Assembly: GCA_037102815.1 (NCBI GenBank)
Contig: BTPP01000003.1
Span: 4,774,001-4,838,000 of the forward strand
Source: Neurospora intermedia
Lineage: Eukaryota; Ascomycota; Sordariomycetes; Sordariales; Sordariaceae
Length of the DNA stretch: 64,000 nt
Direction: 5' to 3'
This document shows positions 44,233 through 57,186 of the stretch, piece after piece. The position numbers and the translations under genes were made by a program. The notes under the pieces are model-generated. The model was given only the letters and a program-made list of their open reading frames with translations, was not told where the DNA came from and searched no databases. Position 1 is the first letter of the stretch. Every line of letters begins with the position of its first letter.

Positions 44233-46164
44233 TTTGATGTGGGTGTGGTGGTGGTTGTTGTTGGAAGTTTTTGTGTCTCGTAGAGTGGCGATGGCTGAAA
44301 GAGTGGTGAGTTCCGAGTTCTCCTGGAAATCGTTTGTTGCAGTATTAGTTGTTGTTGAAATGAGCCGAAAGAATGAGGCTCAAGTCTATGAAGTTATCGC
44401 GTGCTGTAAACGGACGAGTATTAAAAGTATTAGAGAGTGTGCTGAAATATCAAATCTTTCGGATGCTTTTCTGTAGAAGGAGTGACGGTGGCTGTTGATA
44501 ACGCCGGGCTGGGTTGAAATTGTTAAAAGACGAGAGGTCGAAGGACTCTCGTCAAAGTGACGGGAGGAGTGTGTGCCTGTGGCCGGGACACACGAGGTTA
44601 TGAATAATGCCGTCTGAAGGGGCTTCTAAACGTTCCAAGTCAGCTAGATTCGCTTCGCAGACAGTGTCCCAGCAACGGACGGACCGTTCCTGAGAGCACA
44701 GCCAGGAGGCTCCCTGGATCTTTGATCAATTCTGAGCTCAGACGGGTTGATGTTGCGACTCCACATTTCAAGGGGTAACTGCAAATTGAGCACGCTCATT
44801 GGACAGATCTGATCCGTCAAAGCCCAGATCTAGGCTGGATGACTTTCTTTGTGTGCTCGGTGGGCGGTGGAAGACAAGAGAGGGAAGTGTCCCGCTGTGT
44901 ATCCTCTTTGATGGGATGGTGATCAATGCCCTATGGGGCTTGTGCAATTGCACGATGCATAACGTTGCAGAAGTGAGGCTCGGATGACGGGTTGAAGAAT
45001 GCGCAGGCTTCGGCAAGGCAAGACAATGCAGAAAGAAAAAAAGAGTCCCTTACCGCAACGGACGACACAGTTCTGAAAACTTGAAGCGACCAAGGTGGGA
45101 GCGACGAGCTAACGTGTCCCACAAAAGGCAACCTTTGGATCGACGACAAATGCTTCAGGCGTGCGGGTGAAGATGGAAGATGCCGCGGGTCGGTGGCATG
45201 TGTCTGGAAAGGGAGAAGACAGCCACAGGTTAGCTCCAAGTTCAACATCATATATCATTCCCTCCACTCATTTCTTTTCATTTCTCAGATCCAGTTCAGG
45301 CTCGCCAATGGATGAATGCTATGACATCACTGGAATCTGAGATTGAGTTGACAATCCAACCCCCTCCAGTGCCCCTCCCTTTAGCGTCTCTTGCGTACCT
45401 CTCACTGCTCTCTCTCTTTCAACTCCGAGGAAAAGGCCAGCAAAGGCTTCGCACGGGGTCGGATGTTTATCGTCGGGATTCGGAGACGGCAATGTCGATT
45501 CGAATCGGCTGGGTTGGCTGGGGCAGCGATGCAGATAGGCGCAGTCGCTGAGTAGTAGGGTGGATATCGAATCGAGGTCGGCGTCGGCGAGGTGGGTTGC
45601 TCGGTTCGGGAATGAGGGATAGGTGGGTGTTGCCGGTATCCCAAGGGTGTTCGTGGGAACGAAGGGAGTCGGAAGGGTTTTATCAAGGGAAGTCCTCGTC
45701 GTCGGACCGAAGAATGCCCTTTTTGGGGGTTGCAGTACGAGATTACGGACTGCGGTACCGAAAATGCGGTAAGGGGGGGTTGTGGACTCGGGAGTGCAGA
45801 GCAGACACACTTGACTTTGTCACAGGAGGCTAAAAAGCACGAGGGAGCAATGCAAATCGAAATGCAAGACTCTCTTTGCTTTCTAACTACTCTCTGACCC
45901 GGTCCTTATATTCTTAAAGCGGTGTTTCGGCCCGGGATGATGGTAACTTGTCGGTATGGCCCAGGATTTCGAGCATCTAAATCTCCTCCTTCCCTCCTTT
46001 TCTTTTTGGCGAAAAAAAGGAATACACAAGAGAACCACGACGTCGGGACGATCGGGGATCTCTTTTTTTGGAAGGAAATGTTTCGGAATAGGGAACGACT
46101 GAGGGCGGAATGGGAGGAGGAGGGAAGAGGAAAGGGGAGGAGGAGAATAGATATTTGCTCGGGT

Positions 46165-46200
46165 CGAGCGAGCGAGCGAGCGAGAGAGAGAGAGAGAGAG
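46165..46200. repeat. (GAGC)n(GA)n purine tract
   Basis: Tandem GAGC units grade into a GA dinucleotide run about 1.9 kb upstream of the cln-1 start. Such GA tracts can act as nucleosome-free promoter elements in fungi; no role is shown here. Confidence 0.8.
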
Positions 46201-47015
46201 GATGGAGTGCAAGAAAAGGGAGTGGACCGGCGGCAGAGATTGGTTAAAGGGCCATTTAAGACAGGGCCCCCGGCAAGCTCCTCGTACTGTGTACTGTGCT
46301 TCCGCTTCACGTTCGCTTCACACACACTGGACACACACACACACACACTCAGAAAGACCGAGCACCACTCTGCCTATCCGGATGGACAGTATTGACGGGT
46401 GAGCCAAAGTGGCAGTAGCAGCAGCAACGTCAGCAAGCAATGGCCGCACAGTGAAGGCATCCAATCCGTCCATGTTTTTTGCCAGCAAGACCTTGACGAA
46501 GTCGGAGTGAGTGCAGTGGTCACTGATGGTCAGAACCAAGAGTTCCCGTAGTGTCTTGTGTAGTGTACTAACTTTGTACTGTTCGTACCCCGTAAGAAAC
46601 GTCTTGGCCAAACCTTTACCCAGTCTGCCAGTACATACGATTGCCCTCGACTGATGACTTGAGATGGATTCCCGGATGCCCTAGCGTACGGGGGCATGGA
46701 TGGGATGGACATGGAAGGAGGGCCGCCCCATGTCCAGGGAAGGTCCGGGGTACCCATGAGGGTATGGAGCTTGTAGCGTACATACCATTTCGCTGTTCAT
46801 CTTTTCTGGTTCGCAATCCCAACCGTGGAGGTGAGGCAGTGAAAGCAAAGTCTGAAAAGCGAAACGACTCGAAATCAGTGGTAGTCGTATATCCTCAATG
46901 CCGAGATCAAAAAGGGAACAGACAGTTTCAGGGTGATGTGATGGATTGATAGACATCGTATTGTATCCTTCCAACCTGCCTTGTGTTGCGCAAGACGATG
47001 GAAACAACCAGGCCG

Positions 47016-47052
47016 TCCCCGTCTCCGTCTCCGTCTCCGTCCCCATCTCCGT
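47016..47052. repeat. (CCGTCT)n imperfect hexamer repeat
   Basis: About five to six CCGTCT/CCGTCC units in a row. They lie in the gene-free block, with no link to a coding frame. Confidence 0.75.
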
Positions 47053-47428
47053 GCCCCAGGCTTTTAGCCAAACAAAGTAAAGTTGAAGCGAAGGAGGACG
47101 AATATTCCAGTTACAATTGGAGGTAGTGTACATACATACCTACAGTTTTCCTGGCCGCCACAAGAGCACACCCCCCGTAGCCTACATCACCGTCCGTGTC
47201 CGTGGGTAGGTCAGACTGGGAGGTACTTCTTACGGGGTAGCCAAGGTGGGATGCTTCGGCTGTATGGCAGGTGTGCCAGACATGACAGGCGAACGAGGGT
47301 TCCGACCTTTTGATACGGCAGACCGGATTCAAGGTCGGCGATGCTATGACTTGCCCGCCTGGGACGCTTCAGGTTGGTAGCAATTGTCCCTTCTCTGACT
47401 GTACAAGGGATGTTTGCAGGTCTTTCTA

Positions 47429-48013
47429 ATGCCTACAAAACCCTACCGGTTCCCCGTAGTGGTGTCGAATGGGCGGATTGACGGGATTGAATTGATGGAT
47501 GGGTGGAGTGTCAGGATGTGCCAGCTAGCCAGCCAGCCAGCAATCGCAAACCAAGGAGACGGTATGGACCTGCCTCAGCTTTGGAACATGCCGCGCACCC
47601 GTATGTATATCCATATCTCGAAATCTGAGGATCGTGATATTGCTGTTGCGCGTTTCTCAAAACGGAAACAGCGAAATCTAACGCACCGCCCGTGGCCGCC
47701 CGTGTGTGGTCCGTGGTGCTTGACGCTAGAATTGCGTCGATTCGTTTCCCTCTCGGCTAGACAAGTCCCCTATCCTGCCGACTGCGTATCCGGAGGAGTG
47801 GTGAATGACGATGACACTGGTGAGATGCAAAGTGGAATCGGATCTGCTTGTTCGGCGAGCTGGCATCCTCCCATGACCATCTTGGTGCAGGATTGCGTCT
47901 TGCCAGGATTTTCAGCAGGGCCACAGGAACTCTGCTGTCTTAGGTCTGGTTCGACGACTGGCATGACCGAAATGAGGACTTGTCCGAGGATGTACACTAC
48001 ACTACCAGCCTGA
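47429..48013 (+). CDS. Orphan ORF of 194 codons, unrecognised; may not be a gene
   Basis: This is the longest ATG-initiated frame in the 17.7-kb gene-free block (a longer frame from 47414 starts at TTG). The peptide starts MPTKPYRFPVVVSNGRIDGI and has no domain, signal peptide or membrane segment that I recognise. Composition is mixed and Cys/Trp-containing, without the third-position bias plain in the neighbouring real genes. An overlapping 118-codon frame on the other strand (47770-48126) adds to the doubt. It could be a young orphan gene, an exon of something larger or chance. Low confidence. Confidence 0.15.
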   Translation: MPTKPYRFPVVVSNGRIDGIELMDGWSVRMCQLASQPAIANQGDGMDLPQLWNMPRTRMYIHISKSEDRDIAVARFSKRKQRNLTHRPWPPVCGPWCLTLELRRFVSLSARQVPYPADCVSGGVVNDDDTGEMQSGIGSACSASWHPPMTILVQDCVLPGFSAGPQELCCLRSGSTTGMTEMRTCPRMYTTLPA

Positions 48014-48921
48014 GTGGTCCTGGAGCGGAGGTGGAGGAGCGCCCGCCGGGGAGTGGACACACCAGGGCACCGCATTGCAGCAGCGCCGCAACCATGGAGC
48101 GACCTGGACGGCAGCCAAGACATCATTTTGTTCGTTGAAAAGACACGGTATTATCTCATTATCAAATTCAATGGTGTCGCCGTTGCCAATCTGCTAGTGT
48201 CATTGCGTACGTTTGGGTGCGAAACCTTAACAGTCACAGCGGGACATTAGCATCCACGAAGCGAGGTTCTTTCTAATGAGGAAGGAACACTTGAACCAAC
48301 TGAATTGGTCAGTGCGCGTTGCAGTCCCCAGTCGGCATAGTGGGAAGATGGAAGGAGCACTCCACCACCAAACCAGCACCAATCCACGAAGCCTGGAGGA
48401 GCTCCCGTCCGATGGCGCAGGCAATGATGATGGGCCCTGGACGGAAATCCGAAATCTCACTTTCTTCCACGATCCCTTTTTATCCAAAGGATCCACTTGC
48501 TCGCCTCAATCCAGTCAGCAGAGCCCATAGTTCTAGTAGGGTATGGGATTACCGCCAGTCATGGTGAACTTGATTCAATGTCACACCATGCCATTGATCA
48601 TGGCCGTTCACACTAACAAACAATGGCAACGCCTTGTCGTCGTCGGCCTCCCGTCAATTGCCTTGTCAAGTAGTGGCCCTGCCGTCCAGTTTGCTGCAAG
48701 AGTTTGCGATGCACCGCGGGAGCACAGTCAAGCGCCGAGTGTGATTCGATGTCATTGAATTTGTTTCGCAGCGTGACATTCCCTCCTCGTGAGCTACATA
48801 ATCCAACCATTTGCCCCCTTTACCCTATTACATTTGTGAGTATCAGATCACCTGGAAGTATACTTGCGACCAAAGGGCGTCAAGATGATAGCCTGACTTG
48901 ACAGCTACTAGCAGCGTCATG

Positions 48922-48947
48922 AGCAAGCAAGCAAGCAAGCAAGCAAG
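48922..48947. repeat. (GCAA)n microsatellite
   Basis: About six tandem GCAA units in noncoding DNA of the gene-free block. No function is inferred. Confidence 0.8.
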
Positions 48948-51900
48948 TAGCAGTCCGATAGAGCCGTGCCACTCTGCTTGGCTTGCCTGTCTTTTGCCTG
49001 TCCGGAAAAGCAAAGAACCTTGCTGGGTGTATAGTTGGTGGCAGCATTGCCTGTCATCAGCTTCACAGGGCGGTCGGCTCCAGGAACTCGGCACGTCAAA
49101 TCTCCTGAGGGCCAGGCCCCTGGACGTCCATCCATGCTGCTGACCTTTTGCTGATGTCCTCTCCACGATGGGGGCAAAAGGTTCGTCGTGCTTGGACACT
49201 ATGGAACGAAACCTTGAAGCCCGTAGCTTACATGGACATGTATGTGTCTGGTGACCTATATCGATGTGGTTTTAGGTTCTGTGGTGTATGCGGCACCCCC
49301 TTCTATCACTTCACCAAACACAGATTCCTTCCGCCGGATGCGCTGCTGTAGGTTTCCGTCTCAAGCGTTCCCAAAATACTGTAATCCATGGAAGACGAGG
49401 TCCCCTTGTGGCTTGTCGGCTGTAGTAGTCAGTTTGCCAAATTCGCATGATTTTTGCGCAGAATCATCCTGGATTGGTGATATGCGGCGGCCGAGTCGTT
49501 GAGAAAGGCAATACGATTCCCTAAAAATAATTCATGTAAGTTACTCTTCTTGTACAGTAATGTCGAAATTTTTCTTGGCAGATTTGTTAACCCCTCCCTC
49601 GAACCCCCACCTCTCATCAACAAAATGTACTGCGTATAGTAGCGAGTGCATACAGCATTTAGATGGCATGGAAGAAAATACATAGAGAGACCAGGACAGC
49701 TTAGCTGTCTGTTTGACATCAAAAGTACGGGTCTACAGATGCAGATGACAGGTCCGTCCATGATTTGGCCTGCGTCCTCATTAGTAGTGTACTCGAACGA
49801 ACAGGAAGTTGCACACAAACCCGTTACCGCTGCCTGTCCGGAGGCCTATGCACGCAAGTCATATGGGTCTGGCTCGGTTTCGTTATGAAGCTGTCAAAAA
49901 CACAACTATATAATAAAGACAACATATATGATGATCCAAAGAGGAAACTGAATCTCCCTTACAAGGAACAATGGATTTTTGCCAAACGGTTGGTTCCATC
50001 CATTGACATCCAACCTCTTAGATGCAACCTTTTGACCGCCAGTTACATACTGCTGGGTCCCAATGAAAAGACGATACTCTTTGATACCGCGTTTTCATCG
50101 AGCAAGGCTTCAGCAGATTTTCAGACACTTCATCAAGCATACATATTGTTCTAAAGCGGGGTTCATGGCGTCTTGATGACTGTATTCGACAATGCGGCGG
50201 CCAGACAGTGGGCCGTTGCTGATACAGGATGGCAACAGTGGACCTCAAGCCATTATCACCAACTATGATGCTCACTTGGTACACAGTTTCACTGTATTCA
50301 CTGCGTACCCAGAACTTCAACTCAGCACATCTCACCGCAAGCAAGCATTCAGCACGGCTACAAGTGGAACTTGACCGTCCGTTAATGCGGGATCCATCAC
50401 ATATAGGCGTCTCTGCGCCCTCACTGCCTCAAGTACGCCGTAGAGGTACCAATGTGCCACCATTTTCCAAGAATTGGTATTGCTGCGCGTACGTATCGTC
50501 GAATGAATACATACACTGTGGTTGATACACTGAGGGAAGCTATCAAAGCGGGGAAGGAATGGAGGCGGCCTAGAAAGGAGCAAATTCGTCACTGAGTACC
50601 TCTACCTATAACGGAAGGTTTCGCCGCTACAACTGAACCACCAGGCCTCATCGTCATTATTTCGCACGGCAACTACAACCATTGCATCCGGATTGGAGGA
50701 AGTTGCCAGCCTTCGATATAGCAGTGGCTACCTGGCTGATGACAGGACCCTAGAGGTAAGGACTACCCACCAATCAGGGAGGTGGAACGCGCTGATACAC
50801 GTCCTGAGAAAACCAATTTAATTCAACTGAAGCGTGTGTGTGTTCACCACTTTTCAACATTCAACACGGTACCACCACCACCACCACAAGCACCGCCCAC
50901 TGCGGACAGCAAACCCAAACCTGGCCGGATCAAACACTCCAAAACAGGCTTGTACCACGGATCGCAACATCAAAAGTGGAAGGAGGCACGGCTTGGTGAG
51001 GAAAAATTGCGACATGACACCTTGCCGCGCTATCGCCGCCGAGGAGAGATACAACAAAAACACATAACACGACTAGGCCACCAAACAAATGGAAAGGCAC
51101 GGTTTGACATCGGACATCGCACCGAGCTTCGGGCCATATAATGCCGTCCACACCACCTCGAAAATCCGCATCCGGTCCGACCACCTTTTGCCAGAAACAT
51201 ACCATACCCCAACTCTCGGCCATGATGGATTTGTACACCAGTTGTGACTGCCCCGATGACCAAGCTGCCGGGCGGCTTGAGGCCGTATTACCTGTCGTCG
51301 CCCTGTCTCGACGTCTTGCCCCTTTCCCCTTTCGACAGGCGAAGCTACGATTGTCGTCATTGTATCTTGCCCTCCCGCGGTAATCTTGGCTACACAGCAG
51401 CATGATGCTGCAACCAGACCCGGACCATCACGACCAGCTGCATCCGTCCCTGCCTTCAGCCCTTGGCCGCGCCGATCGGGTGCACAGTTCAAGCAATTTT
51501 GGTCAAACTACCTTCTGATGCGTCTTTGTGCTTGGACAAAATATCGACCACAAGCCGCCAGAAATTCACATACTCTGACACCACGCATCAAATCCTCTGC
51601 TTGCTCACTGCGGTATGCCGTGCAACTCTTCAAGGGGCTGTTCCCTTCAGTGGCGGTCCACTGGATGGTCCTATACTTCAGTTTGAGCTCGCTTCCAAAT
51701 TGACTGCTTTGGCATGCCGTGGGACATGGGCTTTACGGTGCACGACCTATCTACCGGTTTGGTGTCAGCACTAACATCATTTTCTCGTCAACCTGCCACG
51801 GACCGCTAAGGATGCCCCTAGGACGACAAGCCGCCTTGTGCCAACGGCCGCGTCGTAATCATTTCGCATCTTGAAGAGCTACACCAGCATTTGATCGCCC

Positions 51901-53414
51901 ATGTAATTGCGCGCCACATCTTCCGAGTCTAAATCGGAATATCTTGGAATCTACCCATGGGCTGCTTGTTGCCCGAACTCAAATGGTCCCTTAGCCGTAT
52001 GCAGGGCATAGCATGGTGCTGCGTACCGGTGCTTGCGATTACATCCGGTATCAGGTTGGGCGGGTGGAACTGCTTCCATGCAGGGTCAAGACATACCGAA
52101 CCTTAACGACGCCATCATCGAGAACGGTAAAGTAACGATGGCTATCAGACTAATGTCATTGGTACAGTCCATCATCGCCGTTATCAATGGGCTCGTCTGA
52201 GACTAACGCTACGCTGCGTTTTGTGTTGGCCGAGGCGTCTCATAGTCACGGTCGATTACTGCGACCTACTTCAGTTACCCTGGAGCCCGCCCACGAGAAC
52301 CTCCGAATTGGACCCTGAATTGTCACGTCTAACTTCAAGCTACAGTTTCTTGATTCAGGTTAGCCACAGAAGATCATCATACGTTTCGGACGAAGGTCTA
52401 CCAGGTATCGGTTGTACAGTGCTGGCAGCCTTGCGCCATCACGGGTAGTCGAAGCAACACAGCATGCTGTATTGGTACAGCGTGCGGGCATCAGTCTCGT
52501 AAAATGTCTTTCCAAAAACAGGTTTGACCTAACTACCAGCCGTGCAATTTATCCGCTGCGCGGTGGCTCGAGAAATGGCGGATGTGCCCTCCTATACCAT
52601 GAAGTATAAGGCTGGCGCAGCCGCACCTTTTCTCATATAACCCCCAATAGCATTCGGGGGATTGTACCAACCCCATCCTGTCTTTTGTAAGCCGCGACGA
52701 GAAAGGAGTAGCCCAAAAACCAATGACGAGAAGCCGCCATATTAATTCTGAAACTCCCTATCTCCTAGGTCGGTTAAGATGGTTGTCTGTTGGGCGTCGG
52801 GAGTTTTTACTATTTGCGGGCCTTCGCATGGCTCTCAGCTCAACCGCTCGCGCGGTGGTGGCTGGCGGGACACAACCCGAAACCAAACACCGGAGAAACA
52901 TGATGGACCATGGACTTTCATGGGGCAAATCAGGCAACTGAGAGGGGGATCAAGCCACATCAACGATCAACCTCTCATCTTTGCCTGGTTGAGTTAACGG
53001 GTAAGACTTGACCGCTCAGGTTACGATTGATTTACCCTCATACATATAATCCACCTCGTATGTACGAATATCCCCTCTCATTGTCTGAACCCTTGGACAT
53101 CCCGAACGGCGGCCGCACAAGTGGTTGCCGAGCCAAGAGCCCGGGCCCTGTTGCCGATCACCGGTGCGGAACACGGCGCGATCTACGGACACCGCCCGGG
53201 CGGTATCGTAATGTAACGGTAATTATGGTTGCATAACAGCTGACTGTTGTCCTCCTTCACCGTGCGCTGTCTGAGTTCCATGTTTTACCCCAGCAGCATG
53301 CCGCGATGAGTGTGCAAAGGCGGTGAAAACAAAAGATGCTTCAGAAGTACAGACACGCAGCAATAGACACACATTTCCACCCACACCTGCGCCCGACGTG
53401 GCCTAGGCCTTCCA

Positions 53415-53460
53415 GTTAGTACAGTTTGTGTCTCAACCACTGCGCCACTACACCTCGCTG
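53415..53460 (-). other. tRNA A-box-like sequence, possible Pol III relic
   Basis: The minus strand reads TGGCGCAGTGGTTGAGAC, which fits the internal A-box consensus (TRGYNNANNNG) and resembles the D-arm of a tRNA. About 25 bases upstream is a TATAA string. No convincing B-box (GGTTCGANNCC) or cloverleaf follows, so it is not a complete tRNA. It could be a tRNA relic, a tRNA-derived short element or chance. Confidence 0.25.
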
Positions 53461-56400
53461 TTATAGCAGCCTTGAAGCCAGACATAAGGAGGGGGAAGCT
53501 TTAAAGTAGCTGGAATGGTACCCGGCCACCCGGCCCGGCTCAGCGCGCTTCCTTCGTCTCACACAGTGATCCACTGCCTGGTAATCACCAGGGTGGTTGT
53601 CCGTGGTGGTCGATCCCGAGTGCTTGTGGAGGTCACTACAGGTATCTAGCCCGGTGCCTAGCGCAGTAGCCTGAACATATGGCATCAAGGACGTCCACGT
53701 ATCCAAACGCTTGAGCCCTTGAACGCTTGACCGCTAAGGTTGATATGTCTGCTGTAATGCGTGGAAACAGCTTGCTTGACGCATGCCCATGGGTCCAAGA
53801 GAAAAAGGAAAAATGACCTTTCGGCGTTTGATGGAGTCATTGTCGGAGGAGGAATGTGTTCAGTGTGAAACTGGCTAAGGCCCCCAACCACCACCAACAA
53901 CACCAAGCTGGCGGCATCAGCGCGGTGGGGGAAAATCATGATTTGAATCTCGAAAGACGCTCATGGCGTCCCCCTCCCTCGACAGAATGAACACAAGGAA
54001 GTGGTCGATGTGATTGAAGCACGCAGAAGGCATGAATCCTGCTGGTCCGGGCAACTCCTGATCCGGTCGACACCGCTCCTCCATGTGCTGATGCCAAAAC
54101 CGAACCAATGACCAGAAAGATGACAGACGGAAAAGAAAGGATTAGTGAGGTGTGTGTGTGCCCAGCAGTTATTCTAGAAACCCAATGGAAGCTACTTAAG
54201 TAGTTCGGAGGGGTTACGTCGAGCTGACAAGGGTGTTACCATCCCAGGGTTCGGGTAGAAATAAGGCTGAGCTAGATGCAACAGCCACGTGAGGCTGAAC
54301 AGTTCAGGCCAATCGAATAAGGCAAAACGTAAGCCGGGTGGAGAAGCGCAGCTCAGGTGGGGCTTTAAAAGAGCTGTGGGGTATCAAACCCGGCCAAGTG
54401 GGCACCGGAGCAGGGAGGAAGTTCATGTGACGATGGGAAATTGTGAAGTTTCGGGCCCCATTACTGTACTATCGTATCAAGAAGCGCTACAATTAATTAG
54501 TGGAAATGTCATACAAAGATACCTAATCTGACAGTGACAACGGATTGATGATGATGGTATCACGGCATCACAAAAATCGCAAATTTGGAAATTCGAAATT
54601 TCAAAGAACCGGCGGCTTCGCTTCGAAGCTTGGCTGTTGGAGGCTGATGGAGCTTTTCGGGTTTACAAGGTACTTGGCATCCTGGAATGGAAAACCGACG
54701 GGGACGCTCCGCTGCTTTTATCGGAAATTTGCTGCGCTATCACGAGCACCATTGGAGAGGATCTGCTGGGTTCTCTTCCGAAATGAGGGACGACGGGAAG
54801 CGCCGTGGCGGCACACACACACACACACAAAGTTCATGATGATGACTAGTACAGTACACTAGCAACGACGAAACTTGAGAGAAACTCCGAGCTGGCTGGC
54901 TGGCTGCTGGCAAAGACAAAAAAGTATCATTCCGTCTCACCTACCTACATAGTTACTCACTCACGCATGCATATGATATATTGGTCAAAGGTGAAGCAGG
55001 ACCAAAAGGAAAGAACCGTCGAGGCTCGGGCGGACAGTAGCGTTTGTAGGAGTCGCGTTTCACTGCATTTATCAAGTACGGAGGGCCTCAGTCGAGTTAT
55101 CACCTGTTCTTACGGCTACCTACCAGCTCCCTACATATGTATTTCAGTTCGAACCCCCGCAGGACAAAGTTTATGACAGGCTTTTACCATACGTATTGCC
55201 TTCTACGTACTGACTTTTGTAACGTGGGCAGGGAGAATTCAAAAATTGGAGGACAAGCGACCCCGGATCTCTTCCCTTCCTCCCAGGCAGGGCCGGGAAC
55301 TGCCTCGGTTGGCTACCTCTACACAGTGTTTCTCGATTTCTTCCTTTCTCTGTCCGTCCCCATCCTCACCTCGTTTCCGTGGAAACCGATGGATATCTCT
55401 CTATGCAAAACAAAACAAAACTGTATGGGGCTTTGAGTGATTAGTTTTTGTTGTTGTCTGGGCAACAGCGGAAACAGTATGTAGCGAGCAACGGGATGCT
55501 ACGTTGCAACTCATGCATCCAAATTTTCTAGTCCTTTTTTTTCCCCTCTTGCTTTAGAAGTGGATGGATGGGGTAGCAAATATCGAACCATTGCTCGGAA
55601 GGACGAAAAAAAAAAAAACACTACTGTATCGGTGGAGTTTCCAACTGACAACATTCAATATCCGCGCTAACAGCGTCACAAAGAGAGAATGTTAAAGAAG
55701 AGCCGAAGATAAACGCAACGTATCGGGCTACACAAGCAACTTCTCCCCCACCCGACCTAACGACCGGCCGCGGCCCGTCCGTCTGCTTTTACCCCTCGTT
55801 TCGGTGACCCGTACAGTATATAGAAATATACGGGACTCCGGACGAGGGGCACTAGTGGGACCGGGAGTTTCTTTCGGTGTTCGTATCCCTTGATCCCGGT
55901 AATATTAGTCCTATTCCGATGTTGAACAGTGTACTATGTCGCGGGGTTCTCCGGCCGAAAACTAACTGTACATACCTATCTCCGTCCGAGTCCCCGTCCA
56001 GTGCCGCGCATTAGGTAGGTTTGCTCCATCCCCGCGGCCCCCACATTTCGGGCGGACCCGGCGCGACCCCGGAGACCTAACGTCCCGCTGCGCTGCCCGC
56101 AATGCATCAACATGGCATCGCATTGACTTCCACAATCCGCTCCGCGTATGTATCTGCCTGTCGACTACATATGTATGCTGTTCGGGCAATGCTTGACACC
56201 CGCACTGCTGAGGTGTACATACATATATATACATTTACGGCCCGCAAAGAAAGAGTGGACGGACAAGCACGATAGGATCAGGCTTGTACCGCTGCGCCAG
56301 GTGATTTCGCTGACATTCCTCCTCATTGATGTAGTTCATGCCGTGCAACGGTGTGGCCTGATATCGAGCAGCGGCGCGGTCAAGCCGCCGGAGCCTTGGA

Positions 56401-57164
56401 CGTCTACCTACGATGAGGTGGCGATATAGATAATCTGCAACCCAATACAAGCCGCTTGGATTTCTGATCTGATCCCATGTGTCCATGTCAGCCTACCTCA
56501 GATGATGGATGGGAACACTGCGCCAGTCCACATTTCACAGTTATGCGGATGGGATTTGGTGGTAAGTGTGACGATCTTGCCTGAAGAGAGGACGGAGATG
56601 GAGTGCGCCTTGACGCGTGGTCACGGGGAAGGAATATGGTTATCCATCCATCCGTACCAAAGACTGGACGTGAACCGGACGATGAAAGTCGAGAGCCTTG
56701 TTATTGTTGAATGCCTCCAGCCACAGACGCATGATAAGACAATGGCGGATCGAGTGCAAGCATAGGTAGGTACTTACACATGCCACAGGCTACAGCGGCA
56801 ACGTCAGCAAAGCATGAAGCATGAAGCATGAAGCAATGAAGCATGTCGATAGCTTTTCAACGCAAGTGGTGAAGCATATATCACACCGCAAGACCACCAC
56901 CATCACCACCACCACTTATAACCCAGGTTTGTTGCGTCCGGGGATGTCTTCCTCCGCATGCTACGCCGTACATAAGCGCCATATCTGGATGAGGCGATGT
57001 GATAGGTATCTTTGCGAGATGTTACCTGAGGGAAAATTTTCTACCAGAAAAGCTGCGAGGGGAAAAGAGGGGGGGTAAAAAAAGGTAATGGGAGTGGCCA
57101 AAGAGGAACGTGCCTTGTTAGCCAATGACTCCGCGTCGAACCAGGTAGGTATAAGGAATTCGTG

Positions 57165-57186
57165 ATCATGATGTCGACATCATGAT
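57165..57186. repeat. Perfect 22-bp palindrome
   Basis: The sequence is its own reverse complement over 22 bases, centred on GTCGAC, with each arm reading ATCATGATGTC. The dyad suggests a dimer-binding site, but no factor can be named. Confidence 0.8.

Larger units (their letters stand above)
44233..47400. other. cln-1 upstream region, no gene seen
   Basis: The first 3.2 kb of the gene-free block. It should contain the cln-1 promoter and possibly a long leader. Visible structure: a perfect 8-bp stem hairpin, GACGAGAG/CTCTCGTC at 44529-44553; a (GAGC)n(GA)n tract at about 46165-46200; CA repeats near 46319-46350; and (CCGTCT)n at about 47016-47052. The open frames are Ser/Arg-rich products of these purine/pyrimidine tracts and are not supported as genes. 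Confidence 0.5.

Noticed and set aside
50930-51403. A 157-codon minus-strand frame in the gene-free block
   Set aside because: No family resemblance; it overlaps other equally long frames on both strands, as expected by chance in this composition.
53936-54020. A B-box-like GATTCAAATC on the minus strand
   Set aside because: No D-arm or A-box upstream and no acceptor-stem pairing.
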